A DNA stretch of 12,091 bases from the NCBI GenBank assembly GCA_028274885.1, contig JAQCMX010000053.1, positions 1 through 12,091 on the forward strand, read 5' to 3'. This DNA comes from Haloarculaceae archaeon. GTDB lineage: Archaea; Halobacteriota; Halobacteria; Halobacteriales; Haloarculaceae. Below, in pieces: positions 1 to 7,448 of the stretch (the first letter of the stretch is position 1; the number at the start of each line of letters is the position of its first letter). The position numbers were made by a program, and so were the translations under genes. The notes beneath the pieces were generated by a model. It searched no databases, was not told the origin of the DNA, and saw only the letters and a list, made by a program, of their open reading frames with translations.

Positions 1-983
1 TCGCCCGTCAGGAGGCACAGAACTTCATCGACCAGGGGGTCGATTTCCTCTACTGTGGGCTGCTTGGAGCCAGTGCGTTCGCGGTTGGTCAGCTTGCCTC
101 GCAAAACGATATCCTCCAGTTTTCGACGTTTGCATCGCCGATCGTCGACCTCGAACAGTGTCTCGAGAACATGTTCCAACACACCCGGGCGATGCCAGGC
201 TGGGCCGAAGGTAGTCTCGGCTATCTCGCACGCGAAGAAAACGTCAGCACAGTGTTTCAGCTCTTTAGCGACCAGTCGTTCTTTGCGGAGTACGAGGACT
301 ACGTAACTGGCCCGCTAACGGACAGCTACGACATCGAATTCGTCGGCAACAAGGGCTTTTCGCTCGGAACGTCTGACTTTTCCTCGGCGATGACCGAGGC
401 AAAAAACTCGGGTGCTGACGCTATCAATCTCGCTTCGTTCGGAAGCGACATCTTCGCGATGATGTCACAGGCGGTCGAGTTCGGTCTTCTCGAGGAGGAC
501 TACAAGATCTGTGTCCCCTCGTTTGATCCGTCGCTCGCACCGAATCTGCCCCCTGACCTCATCGGGTACGAGGAGGCGTACTTCGGGCTCACCGGCAATT
601 ACACCGGCATCGATACGGAGGCAAACAACGAGTTCAACAGCAAATTCTTCGAGCAGTACGACCGCTATCCAGCCGCAGCGGGGCCGTTCTACAACGGCTG
701 TCGGACGCTGTTGCGGGCGGCAAGCGAGGTCGGGACGGTCGATACAGCGGAGGTCAAAGAGCAGGTGAGAGGCCACGATATGGTTCCACAGCTGTACGGT
801 GTTGATGAGTACTTCAGAAGCTGTGACAAGCGCTCGACCAAGCCACCGGTCGTGATGCGCGGCGGGAAAACGAAAAGCGAGGTCACGGACGGTGAGTTTT
901 TCAACGTCGAGGCGATCATCGACGATATCGATCTGACGATGTACGACTGTGAAAACATCGCCTGTGTCCAAGAAAACAACTGA
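1..983 (+). CDS. HAAT-type ABC transporter substrate-binding protein, C-terminal part (5' end outside window)
   Basis: The reading frame is open from the first full codon at base 3 to a TGA at 981-983. It gives 326 residues without the N-terminus, so the lipobox or signal peptide is not visible. The protein resembles the Peripla_BP_6 / LivK family, which captures a small solute outside the membrane and hands it to a LivHM permease. Supporting features are the alternating alpha/beta lobes (for example GVDFLYCGLLGASAFAVGQL near the visible start), a GADAINLASFGSDIFAMMSQ segment in the middle, and an ordered C-terminal lobe. A LivM-type permease starts 30 nt downstream on the same strand, which supports the assignment and suggests co-transcription. 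The real ligand cannot be read from the sequence; this family also binds urea, amides and aromatic acids. Base composition is less GC-rich than in the ileS-tiaS part of the window. I am confident of the family and not of the substrate. Confidence 0.85.
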   Translation, partial: ARQEAQNFIDQGVDFLYCGLLGASAFAVGQLASQNDILQFSTFASPIVDLEQCLENMFQHTRAMPGWAEGSLGYLAREENVSTVFQLFSDQSFFAEYEDYVTGPLTDSYDIEFVGNKGFSLGTSDFSSAMTEAKNSGADAINLASFGSDIFAMMSQAVEFGLLEEDYKICVPSFDPSLAPNLPPDLIGYEEAYFGLTGNYTGIDTEANNEFNSKFFEQYDRYPAAAGPFYNGCRTLLRAASEVGTVDTAEVKEQVRGHDMVPQLYGVDEYFRSCDKRSTKPPVVMRGGKTKSEVTDGEFFNVEAIIDDIDLTMYDCENIACVQENN

Positions 984-1013
984 ACAGGTGCAGGTGCGAC
1001 CTCATCAATAGAT

Positions 1014-1970
1014 ATGAACCTGGAAGGACTACTACGAGACTCCCCGTTTGTCGGTCTGCTAGCGGTGCTGGTAGTGCTTGCAACTCTTCCCTTTGTAGTC
1101 ACGATGACCACCGCGGGTCAAGTTATTATCCTCGGTATCTTCGCTATGGGGTACAACCTCATGTTTGGCTTTGGCGGCGAGATGTCGTTCGGACACGCCA
1201 GTTTCTACGGACTTGGTGCATTTGGCATGGCGCTTTTAATCATAGAGGTGTCGGTCGATCCGTTTGTTGCGATGGCTGCCAGCCCGATTATCGCGGCCAC
1301 CGCCGGCGTCCTGATTGGTGCCGTGTCGCTCAAACGACGGGGTATTTATTTTGCGATGATTTCGCTCGCGCTGGCACAGATGGTCTACTACTACGTCATC
1401 AACAACGATACCCTCTCGGGCAGCCCGACCGGATTTTACTTTCCCTCAACCGATCTATTCATCGGCCCGTTCAATATCGTCGGTGAAGGGATGGGCTTCT
1501 ACGTGTTCGGTATTGGGGTGTTGCTCATTCTTTGGCTGTTTATCTACCGCCTCCTGCAGTCACCCTATGGAATGTTACTACGGGCTGTCAGAACAAACGA
1601 ACAGCGTGCGAAGTATCTTGGAATCAGTACGTATCAGGTGCTGTTGTTCGCATTCACAATCTCGGCACTCATCGCCGGCGTTGCGGGCACAATGTACTTT
1701 CTTCTCTACGGGTTCATTACGCCCGATCTGTTGTTTTGGTCTGTCTCCGGACAGGTCATCATCATCACCATCCTCGGTGGCGCCGGGAGCCTGAACGGCC
1801 CGATCCTTGGGGCATTCATCTTCGTCCTCGCAAACGACCAGTTGACGGAGATAACAGAACACTGGCCGATCATCTACGGGCTCCTTTTCGTCGCTGTTGT
1901 ACTGCTTTTGCCCGGCGGCATGGTCAGCCTCCGGCAGGAGTTTTCAGATCGGCTCAACGTCGATATCTAA
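1014..1970 (+). CDS. livM: Branched-chain amino acid-type ABC transporter permease (LivM family)
   Basis: This is a 318-residue polytopic membrane protein with roughly eight to nine hydrophobic segments. The N-terminal GGEMSFGHASFYGLGAFG stretch (about residues 55-75) is the characteristic LivM motif. The late cytoplasmic GGAGSLNGPILGAFIF stretch is the ATPase-contacting loop of LivH/LivM permeases. LivM normally pairs with a LivH permease and LivG/LivF ATPases to form the membrane channel of a HAAT importer. The ATG at 1014 lies 30 nt after the stop of the binding-protein gene. Two weak AGGTG boxes occur in that gap and no separate TATA box is evident, so the gene is probably operonic. No LivH follows; the next gene converges from the other strand after 57 nt. 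The gene uses TTA, ATT and TTT codons more freely than ileS does. The family is secure; the transported solute is unknown. Confidence 0.9.
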   Translation: MNLEGLLRDSPFVGLLAVLVVLATLPFVVTMTTAGQVIILGIFAMGYNLMFGFGGEMSFGHASFYGLGAFGMALLIIEVSVDPFVAMAASPIIAATAGVLIGAVSLKRRGIYFAMISLALAQMVYYYVINNDTLSGSPTGFYFPSTDLFIGPFNIVGEGMGFYVFGIGVLLILWLFIYRLLQSPYGMLLRAVRTNEQRAKYLGISTYQVLLFAFTISALIAGVAGTMYFLLYGFITPDLLFWSVSGQVIIITILGGAGSLNGPILGAFIFVLANDQLTEITEHWPIIYGLLFVAVVLLLPGGMVSLRQEFSDRLNVDI

Positions 1971-2027
1971 TCGGTCCGTCCTTTCTCAGTATATCTCGAC
2001 AGTTCGGCCGATCACACACGCCGATCC

Positions 2028-2783
2028 CTACTCCGGACTCGAGTTGAGATAGACCCTCTGGACCTGTTCGTTGTTACGTACTGTCTCCGGGTCCCCTTCG
2101 GCGAGCAACTCCCCGTTGTGCAAAACAAGGAGGCGGTCGGCCACGCTCTTTACCAAGCCCATCTTGTGTTCGACCAGTACCACCGGGATATCCTCGCCGA
2201 TATTGCCGATGATGTCGACCATCTCGGCGGTTTCGGCAGAACTCATTCCACTGGATGGTTCGTCAAGCAGCAACATATCGGGCTCCTTTCCGAGTGTAAC
2301 GGCGAGTTCGAGCATCCGCTGGTCCCCGTGTCCCAGTTGGGAGGCCGGTTTGTCCCGCTGTTCTGCCAGCCCGACCCTCTCGAGAATCTCGATCGAACGC
2401 TCCGAGACGGAGTCCATCTTGTTGATTTTATTCCAGACATCGAACTGGGTTCGGTTCGAGAGCAGTGCTACCTGGAGATTTTCCGAGACTGTGAGATCTT
2501 CGAATACATTGGTTATTTGAAACGATCGGATGAGCCCCTCTCTTGCGATCTCATGTGGGTCAAGGTCGGTAATGTCAGTCCCATTAAAAATAACGCGGCC
2601 ATCGCTCGAGGACGTTCCACCCGTTATCAGGTTGAACAGTGTCGTCTTACCGGCTCCGTTCGGCCCGATAATCGCACAGATCTCGTTGTCGTAAAATGAT
2701 ATCGAAAGATCACTTACGGCCACAAAACGCCCGTATCGCTTCGTGAGCGAATCTGTCTCCAGAAGCGCAGACTTGCTAGACAT
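2028..2783 (-). CDS. livG: HAAT-type ABC transporter ATP-binding protein (LivG family)
   Basis: This is a 251-residue ATPase subunit that would sit on the cytoplasmic face of a LivHM permease and drive import. Visible motifs are Walker A GPNGAGKTT (about residues 40-48), the Q-loop in SFQIT (Q89), Walker B LLLDEP (about 171-176) and the switch His in VEHKMG (H206). The signature loop reads LGHGDQ (150-155) in place of the canonical LSGGQ; liv-type ATPases commonly vary here, so this need not mean inactivity. The insertion between the Q-loop and the signature fits LivG better than LivF. The gene is on the minus strand and converges on livM, so it is not in the same transcript as the permease. 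It carries its own TATA box. A LivF partner is not in the window. Start chosen: ATG at 2783, 25 nt after the TATA-like box. Confidence 0.9.
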   Translation of the reverse strand: MSSKSALLETDSLTKRYGRFVAVSDLSISFYDNEICAIIGPNGAGKTTLFNLITGGTSSSDGRVIFNGTDITDLDPHEIAREGLIRSFQITNVFEDLTVSENLQVALLSNRTQFDVWNKINKMDSVSERSIEILERVGLAEQRDKPASQLGHGDQRMLELAVTLGKEPDMLLLDEPSSGMSSAETAEMVDIIGNIGEDIPVVLVEHKMGLVKSVADRLLVLHNGELLAEGDPETVRNNEQVQRVYLNSSPE

Positions 2784-2807
2784 AGCGGGACAAACAGTAG
2801 GCTGCTG

Positions 2808-2818
2808 TATAAGTATTT
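2808..2818 (-). promoter_or_regulatory. Probable TATA box of the livG-type gene
   Basis: Read on the minus strand, AAATACTTATA ends 25 nt before the livG ATG. This is the distance expected if transcription starts at or within a few bases of the start codon, as in leaderless haloarchaeal mRNAs. No Shine-Dalgarno sequence is seen before the ATG, in agreement. Confidence 0.55.
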
Positions 2819-2944
2819 CCCACGCGCCGCGCTTGCAAGTAATGTGTGACCCTGGCTCGAACGTCTGTGGGTATTACCTATCTATACGACAACAAACCGG
2901 CTCGGTTCTAAAACAGCGGCGCCAGCTTTTATGATAAAACGATG

Positions 2945-3012
2945 CTGTGAGGAGTCTGTGAGCACATCGTACTGATCAACCGTTTTGCCGCCCTGTCGGA
3001 ACAGGCTGTGAG
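2945..3012 (+). repeat. Three direct copies of CTGTGAG upstream of the SnoaL-like gene
   Basis: CTGTGAG occurs at 2945-2951, 2956-2962 and 3006-3012. The first two copies are 11 bp apart, about one helical turn, and lie inside a weak 6-bp dyad (ACGATG at 2939-2944, CATCGT at 2965-2970). They sit in the shared upstream region of the divergent livG-type and SnoaL-like genes. They could be regulator contact sites, but seven-base repeats can arise by chance. Confidence 0.3.
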
Positions 3013-3014
3013 TA

Positions 3015-3035
3015 TCCGCACAGTGAACCTGCGGA
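3015..3035. promoter_or_regulatory. Candidate operator: 6-bp inverted repeat just upstream of a TATA box
   Basis: TCCGCA (3015-3020) and TGCGGA (3030-3035) are perfect inverted copies separated by 9 nt. The right arm ends 5 nt before the TATA-like box at 3041, where the TFB recognition element and activators or repressors of archaeal promoters act. The position is suggestive, the arm length is modest and no regulator is known, so this is a candidate only. Confidence 0.3.
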
Positions 3036-3040
3036 CAAAA

Positions 3041-3049
3041 ATTATTTAT
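3041..3049 (+). promoter_or_regulatory. Probable TATA box of the SnoaL-like gene
   Basis: ATTATTTAT lies 29-38 nt before the ATG at 3079, preceded by A-rich sequence that could act as the TFB recognition element. Transcription would begin about 26 nt downstream, near 3070, giving a leader of only a few bases. Confidence 0.55.
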
Positions 3050-3078
3050 TCTATGGGAGAGTCTCATTAATTGGTATT

Positions 3079-3534
3079 ATGAAAGAAGTAAACGATCCAG
3101 AAGCGGTACTGACAGCACAGAATCTTATGCACTGCTACATGCTCCGGATGGACAACCACGATCTTGAGGGGGTACTGGAGTTGCTCCACGATGACTGTGC
3201 GATCGATTACGGTGACTTCGGGTTTTATGACGGCAAAGACGAGGTCGAGGGGTTTCTTGATGACTACATGCACGGAAAAACGGGCATCCTCGACTCGTTC
3301 CACCTCGGTATCAACCCGTGGATTACGACAGACGGTGACACCGCAACGGGTCGCTGGCACTTCCTAGATCTTGGCCATATAGAGGAGATTGGCGCAGCGT
3401 GGCTCGCCGGTTTCTACGAGATAGAGTTCACAAAGGATGGAGACGAGTGGTTCATCGAGAAGTTGACCTACGATGCAAAGTACCTCTCGCCATACGACGA
3501 GGGCTGGGTCGAAGAACCGATGGCGATGGCATAG
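3079..3534 (+). CDS. SnoaL-like (NTF2-fold) domain protein
   Basis: This is an acidic 151-residue soluble protein with the pattern of the SnoaL_4 / NTF2-like superfamily, a cone-shaped alpha+beta barrel. An N-terminal helix pair (residues about 5-35, with MDNHDLEGVLELLHDDCAID) is followed by the GKDEVEGFLDDYMHGK helix, then by strands containing HLGINPWITTDGDTATGRWH and a C-terminal strand pair. The length is typical of a single-domain member. Families with this fold include cyclases, dehydratases, isomerases, ring-hydroxylase small subunits and non-catalytic binding proteins, so no reaction can be assigned. The gene is divergent from the livG-type ATPase across a 295-nt space with candidate regulatory repeats. 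This suggests, but does not prove, that the protein acts on the solute imported by the neighbouring transporter. Start: the ATG just after the TATA-type promoter; no Shine-Dalgarno is seen. Confidence 0.8.
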   Translation: MKEVNDPEAVLTAQNLMHCYMLRMDNHDLEGVLELLHDDCAIDYGDFGFYDGKDEVEGFLDDYMHGKTGILDSFHLGINPWITTDGDTATGRWHFLDLGHIEEIGAAWLAGFYEIEFTKDGDEWFIEKLTYDAKYLSPYDEGWVEEPMAMA

Positions 3535-4113
3535 CCTGTTACACGGCTTTGAACTCAGCTCAGAAATATTAGAATTCAGTTACTGGCGTTGAGGGTAGTC
3601 GGTTTTACCGGATGGTCTTACGGAGTTATTTTCCATATAGCTGACAGCCTCACAGACGACCTCTCACACTGTGATCATAGTACGGGACCCGGACGCTCCA
3701 GGTTACCGTCAAGCAGTGACCGGCAGCGGCGGTTTGCCGACAGATCACCTGTCACGCTGACCGTCTCTGCTCCGCCGAGCTAACGTGGAGCCGTTTCCGT
3801 TCGGATTCGATATCGTATCGCATTTCCGACACACCGGTACCCAAGGCAAAACCACAGGTTTTGAACAATAGCTATCGCTTGTGATGATAAGCCTTTCACA
3901 CGCTAAGAGGCGATACCTGACGTAGACATCCTGTGTGAGCCAGGGCAGCAGGGCAAAAAGTCGGCTGAACGATTTAACGGCCATCGAAGGGTAGATTAGG
4001 ATTAACAGCCGGTCTGAAGCAAAGAAAGTTACCAGTGACCACACATACAGAACGGATCGTAAACTCGGTTTGCTCACAGCAGGGGACAGCTGTGTGGCAG
4101 TCAGGGGCTCAGT
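3535..4113. other. 579-nt stretch with no convincing gene
   Basis: This space separates the SnoaL-like gene from the 3' end of ileS. It is clearly less GC-rich than ileS. The longest frame inside it (minus strand, 3745-4077, 110 codons) encodes a basic, Cys- and Leu-containing sequence unlike the acidic proteins around it, with no recognisable motif. No tRNA T-loop/acceptor pattern, CRISPR-type repeat or transposase motif was recognised. A short perfect hairpin is noted separately. It may be decayed sequence or a junction between accessory and core DNA. Confidence 0.5.
3847..3863. repeat. Short perfect hairpin, 7-bp stem and 3-nt loop
   Basis: CAAAACC (3847-3853) and GGTTTTG (3857-3863) flank the loop ACA. 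It lies in the gene-poor stretch before the ileS terminus. It is not followed by a clear T-run on either strand, so a terminator role is not supported. It could be a chance palindrome. Confidence 0.3.
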
Positions 4114-7100
4114 CTACTCCACAACTGCTTCAGCAACCGGCTCGATGGCAATCTCCATGCCGGTCCCCTCGACCTCCCATTCTCTACGGTGGCCATCCTC
4201 GACGGTTCCAAACTCCTCGGCGCGAACCTCACGGGCGACGAGGTCGCGGTGGCGGGAGATCAGACCGGAGACGCGCTCCTCGTCGATGGAGAGGTCGACG
4301 CGGATCTTGGCCTCGATATCCAGTTCGAGGTCCTTGCGCATCTCCTGGACGCGACGGATTGTCTCGCGTGCGTACCCTTCGCTTTCGATGTTCTCGGTCA
4401 GTGACGTGTCGACGTAGACGACGCCGGAGCCATCCAGTGTCTCGAACTCGGTCGCCGATATCTCCTCGGGTGTCTCGGTGACAAACGACACCATCTCCTG
4501 GGTCAGATCGACATCGAGTCCGGTCTGTTCCGCGACAGCCGCCCCCAGTGCCTCGAGTGTCGTCTCGTCGATGCTCGCGTCGTTGAGTGCGCGCATGATC
4601 CGCCCGGCGTCGTCACCAAACTGGGGGCCGAGTACGCTCATATCAGCTTCTGCGGAGTAGCTGAGTTGTTCGAACTCCTCGCCTGGCCCGACGACCGTGA
4701 CCTCGCGTGCGTTGAGCCGCTCCGTGATCAGGCCGCGCTGGGACTCGACCGCATCGGCGAGGGCCGCGTCGTCCACGTCGACGACGACCCGCGGGACCGG
4801 CCACCGGAGTTTGCGCTCGGCCTGCTGGCGAGCGTTCGATCCCGCCTCCTCGACCGCCCGGACCGCGGTGATTTCGTCTTCGAGCGTGGGGTTCTGGCGG
4901 TCCGTCTCGGGCTCGGGCCAGTCAGCCATGTGGACCGTTTCGTGACCCGCCTCACCCGTCAGCGCACCGTACAGTTCCTCGGCAACCAGTGGGGCAAAAG
5001 GGGCCATCAGCGCGACCGTCTCCTCGAGAACGCGGTACAGTGTGGCGTAGGCTGCGCGCTTCGAGGGCGAGTCGGCTTCCTCCCACATCCGTTCGCGGAC
5101 AACCTGGATATAAAACCGGGAGACATCCTCGACGACGAACTCGAGCAGCGTCTCGAGGGCCTTGTCGTTCTCGTAGCCCTCCATGTGGTCCGTGACGGCC
5201 TCGACGGTGGTGGACAGCCGCGAGAGGATCCAGCGGTCGACGGTTTCGAGGTGTTCGTCGACCGCCGACACCGGCACTGCGTCGGGGTCGAACCCGTCCG
5301 AGGCCATGTACGGCAGCGGGAAGCGCACGACGTTCCAGAGGATGTTGAGCCGGCGCTGCATCTTCTCGGTGGTCTCCCAGGAGAACTGCATGTCCTCACC
5401 CTGCGGGTTCACCGAGAGTAAGAACAGCCGCATCGGGTCCGTACCGTACTCGTCGATGACCGCACCGGGATCGATCCGGATGCCCTTCGATTTGGACATC
5501 GCCCGCCCGTCGGGCATGAGCGCGTGGCCGTACATCAACACGTCGCGGTAGGGCACCTCGTCGACCGTGACGGTCCCCATGCCGAGCTGTGACCAGAACC
5601 AGCCCCGGGTCTGATCGTGGGCCTCGATGATCATGTCGGCGGGCCACAACTCCTCGTGGTCGTCGGTCTCACTGGGGTACGCCAGCGTCCCCCACGAGGC
5701 CACCGAGGAGTCCAGCCAGACGTCGAAGACATCCGGCACGCGCTCGTAGACGACCCCGCCAGCTTCGCCGGCGTGCCCTTCTGTGATCGTCAGTTCGTCG
5801 ACGGTTCCTTTGTGGAGGTCCACATTGTCAGGGTCGATATCCTGGTCGACGCGCTCTGCGAGTTCCTTGCGGTCGCCGATCACGATGGCATCCGCCATGT
5901 CGCCGCTCCACTCGACCGCCTCACCGTCGGTCGTTTCGGCCGGGAGCCAGATCGGGATCGGTGTCCCCCAGTAGCGTTGCCGGGAGACGTTCCAGTCGGG
6001 GGCCTCCTCGACGAAGTCCCGGAATCGGTTGTCGCGGGCCCACTGCGGGTACCACTCGCTGTCCGCGATGTTGTCGAGCAGATCCGCCTTGACCTCGGTG
6101 ACGTTGATAAACCACTGGTCGGTGACGATCTGAACGATGCCCGTGTCACACCGCCAGCAGTGTCCGTAGCTGTGGTATGTCTCGCCGGCATGGAGCAACA
6201 ACCCCTTGTCCTCGAGATCGGCGATAACGTCCTCGTCGGCGTCTTTGACAAACTGGCCGGCGTAGCTGCCGCCGGCGTCGGTGAAGACGCCGTCGCTGCC
6301 AACCGGGCAGAAGACATCGAGGCCGAGTTCCTCGCCGCGCTCGAAGTCCTCCTCCCCGTGGCCGGGCGCCGAATGCACGAGCCCGGTGCGATCGACCTCG
6401 ACGTAGTCGGCACTGTAGACCTGACAGGCCCCGTCGAAGTCGGGTGCGTCTGGCACCTGTTGACCCAGCGGATGCTCGTAGGTCCAGCCGACCATCTCCG
6501 CCCCGGTGGCCTCGTCGACGATCGTGTGGTCGTCGTAGCCGCCGACGTCGACGACCTCGTCGACGCAGTCCTTGGCAACCCAGAGCACGTCCTCGGAGCC
6601 GTCGTCCACGGTCACATGGACGCCCTGGTAGGTCACCGACTCGTCGACGGCGACGAAGGTGTTTGCGGGGATGGTCCAGGGTGTCGTCGTCCAGATGACG
6701 AGATACTCGTCGTCCGCGGTTTCCGGGCCGTTTTCCCGCTCGTCGATCGGGAATTTCACGTATATCGAGGGGTCGTGGACGTCGTCGAACTCGACCTCGT
6801 TTTTTGCGATTGCAGTCTCACACCGGGGACACTGTGTGATCGATCGCTGGCCCTGCTCGACGAGACCACGCTCGTGGGCTTGCGAGAACCCCCACCACGC
6901 AGCCTCCATATACTCGGGATCGATCGTTCTGTAGGGGTTTTCCCAGTCCATCCAGACACCCATCTCCTGGAAATCCTCCGTGAGCTGTTCGAGGCTGTTC
7001 TCGGCAAACGCCCGACAGTCCTCGACGAAACTGTCGACGCCGTAGGCCTCGATGTCCTTTTTGTTCTCGAACTCGAGTTCCTCCTCGACTTTCGTCTCGA

Positions 7101-7401
7101 TTGGCAGTCCGTGCATGTCGTAACCCGGCCGGTCGTAGACGTCGTACCCTTGCATCCGCTTGTAGCGGACGTAGAGGTCTTTCAGGCTCTTGTTCCAGGC
7201 GTGGCCCATGTGCGCCGAGCCGGATGTGTACGGTGGCCCGTCCAGAAAGTAAAACGACTCCCCATCGGCCCGGTGTTGTTTTGTTCGCTCGTAGGCATCG
7301 ACCGCCTCCCAGTACTCGAAGACGCGGTCTTCGACCGCCTCTGGATCGTACTGGTCGCTCACGTCGGCGAACCGCTCGCGACCGTCCTCGCGTTCGCTCA
7401 T
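4114..7401 (-). CDS. ileS: Isoleucyl-tRNA synthetase
   Basis: This 1095-residue cytoplasmic class Ia synthetase charges tRNA-Ile with isoleucine using ATP. The N-terminal catalytic core shows PPYTSGSAHMGHAWNKSLKD with the HIGH-type HMGH at residues 64-67. The CP1 editing domain follows, with the TTTPWTIPAN motif near residues 235-245 and the HSAPGHGEEDFE motif near 345-355; these belong to the site that hydrolyses Val-tRNA-Ile. The second signature loop is AMSKSKG at 634-640, so the first Lys of KMSKS is Ala. The helical anticodon-binding domain follows (about 690-850), then a long acidic C-terminal region. The size fits archaeal/eukaryote-like IleRS. Start: ATG at 7401, close behind a TATA box. 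The gene ends in TAG and is divergent from tiaS, whose product prepares the minor isoleucine tRNA for this enzyme. Identification is essentially certain. Confidence 0.98.
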   Translation of the reverse strand: MSEREDGRERFADVSDQYDPEAVEDRVFEYWEAVDAYERTKQHRADGESFYFLDGPPYTSGSAHMGHAWNKSLKDLYVRYKRMQGYDVYDRPGYDMHGLPIETKVEEELEFENKKDIEAYGVDSFVEDCRAFAENSLEQLTEDFQEMGVWMDWENPYRTIDPEYMEAAWWGFSQAHERGLVEQGQRSITQCPRCETAIAKNEVEFDDVHDPSIYVKFPIDERENGPETADDEYLVIWTTTPWTIPANTFVAVDESVTYQGVHVTVDDGSEDVLWVAKDCVDEVVDVGGYDDHTIVDEATGAEMVGWTYEHPLGQQVPDAPDFDGACQVYSADYVEVDRTGLVHSAPGHGEEDFERGEELGLDVFCPVGSDGVFTDAGGSYAGQFVKDADEDVIADLEDKGLLLHAGETYHSYGHCWRCDTGIVQIVTDQWFINVTEVKADLLDNIADSEWYPQWARDNRFRDFVEEAPDWNVSRQRYWGTPIPIWLPAETTDGEAVEWSGDMADAIVIGDRKELAERVDQDIDPDNVDLHKGTVDELTITEGHAGEAGGVVYERVPDVFDVWLDSSVASWGTLAYPSETDDHEELWPADMIIEAHDQTRGWFWSQLGMGTVTVDEVPYRDVLMYGHALMPDGRAMSKSKGIRIDPGAVIDEYGTDPMRLFLLSVNPQGEDMQFSWETTEKMQRRLNILWNVVRFPLPYMASDGFDPDAVPVSAVDEHLETVDRWILSRLSTTVEAVTDHMEGYENDKALETLLEFVVEDVSRFYIQVVRERMWEEADSPSKRAAYATLYRVLEETVALMAPFAPLVAEELYGALTGEAGHETVHMADWPEPETDRQNPTLEDEITAVRAVEEAGSNARQQAERKLRWPVPRVVVDVDDAALADAVESQRGLITERLNAREVTVVGPGEEFEQLSYSAEADMSVLGPQFGDDAGRIMRALNDASIDETTLEALGAAVAEQTGLDVDLTQEMVSFVTETPEEISATEFETLDGSGVVYVDTSLTENIESEGYARETIRRVQEMRKDLELDIEAKIRVDLSIDEERVSGLISRHRDLVAREVRAEEFGTVEDGHRREWEVEGTGMEIAIEPVAEAVVE

Positions 7402-7405
7402 ACCA

Positions 7406-7430
7406 ATTTAATCCGGCGCGGGGATTAAAT
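7406..7430. promoter_or_regulatory. Perfect 9-bp inverted repeat around the ileS promoter (candidate operator)
   Basis: ATTTAATCC (7406-7414) and GGATTAAAT (7422-7430) are exact inverted copies separated by 7 nt. The left arm ends only 4 nt from the ileS start codon. The right arm contains the ileS TATA box. Because the TATA box predicts a transcription start at about 7400, the dyad would mostly not be transcribed, so it is better read as a DNA site than as an RNA hairpin. A protein bound here would cover both TATA box and start site, the usual geometry of repression in archaea. The regulator is unknown. Confidence 0.5.
7424..7430 (-). promoter_or_regulatory. Probable TATA box of ileS
   Basis: Read on the minus strand, ATTTAAT lies 23-29 nt before the ileS ATG, correct for a leaderless transcript. 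Its complement ATTAAAT is also TATA-like, so the same site could fire rightward with a start near 7453, at the edge of the palindromic element. The rightward use is inference. Confidence 0.55.
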
Positions 7431-7448
7431 GTAACTCGGTTGCATCTG

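Noticed and set aside
3745..4077. 110-codon minus-strand frame in the gene-poor stretch
   Set aside because: Composition is basic and unlike the neighbouring acidic proteins, there is no promoter or Shine-Dalgarno at its start and no family is recognised.
4075..4094. CACAGC/GCTGTG inverted repeat just past the ileS stop as a terminator
   Set aside because: Six-bp stem without a following T-run on the ileS strand; archaeal termination depends mainly on T-rich tracts.
5617..7428. Long plus-strand open frame (603 codons) opposite ileS
   Set aside because: It is antisense to a certain IleRS gene; long antisense frames are a normal by-product of high third-position GC codon use. Its product has no recognisable domain.
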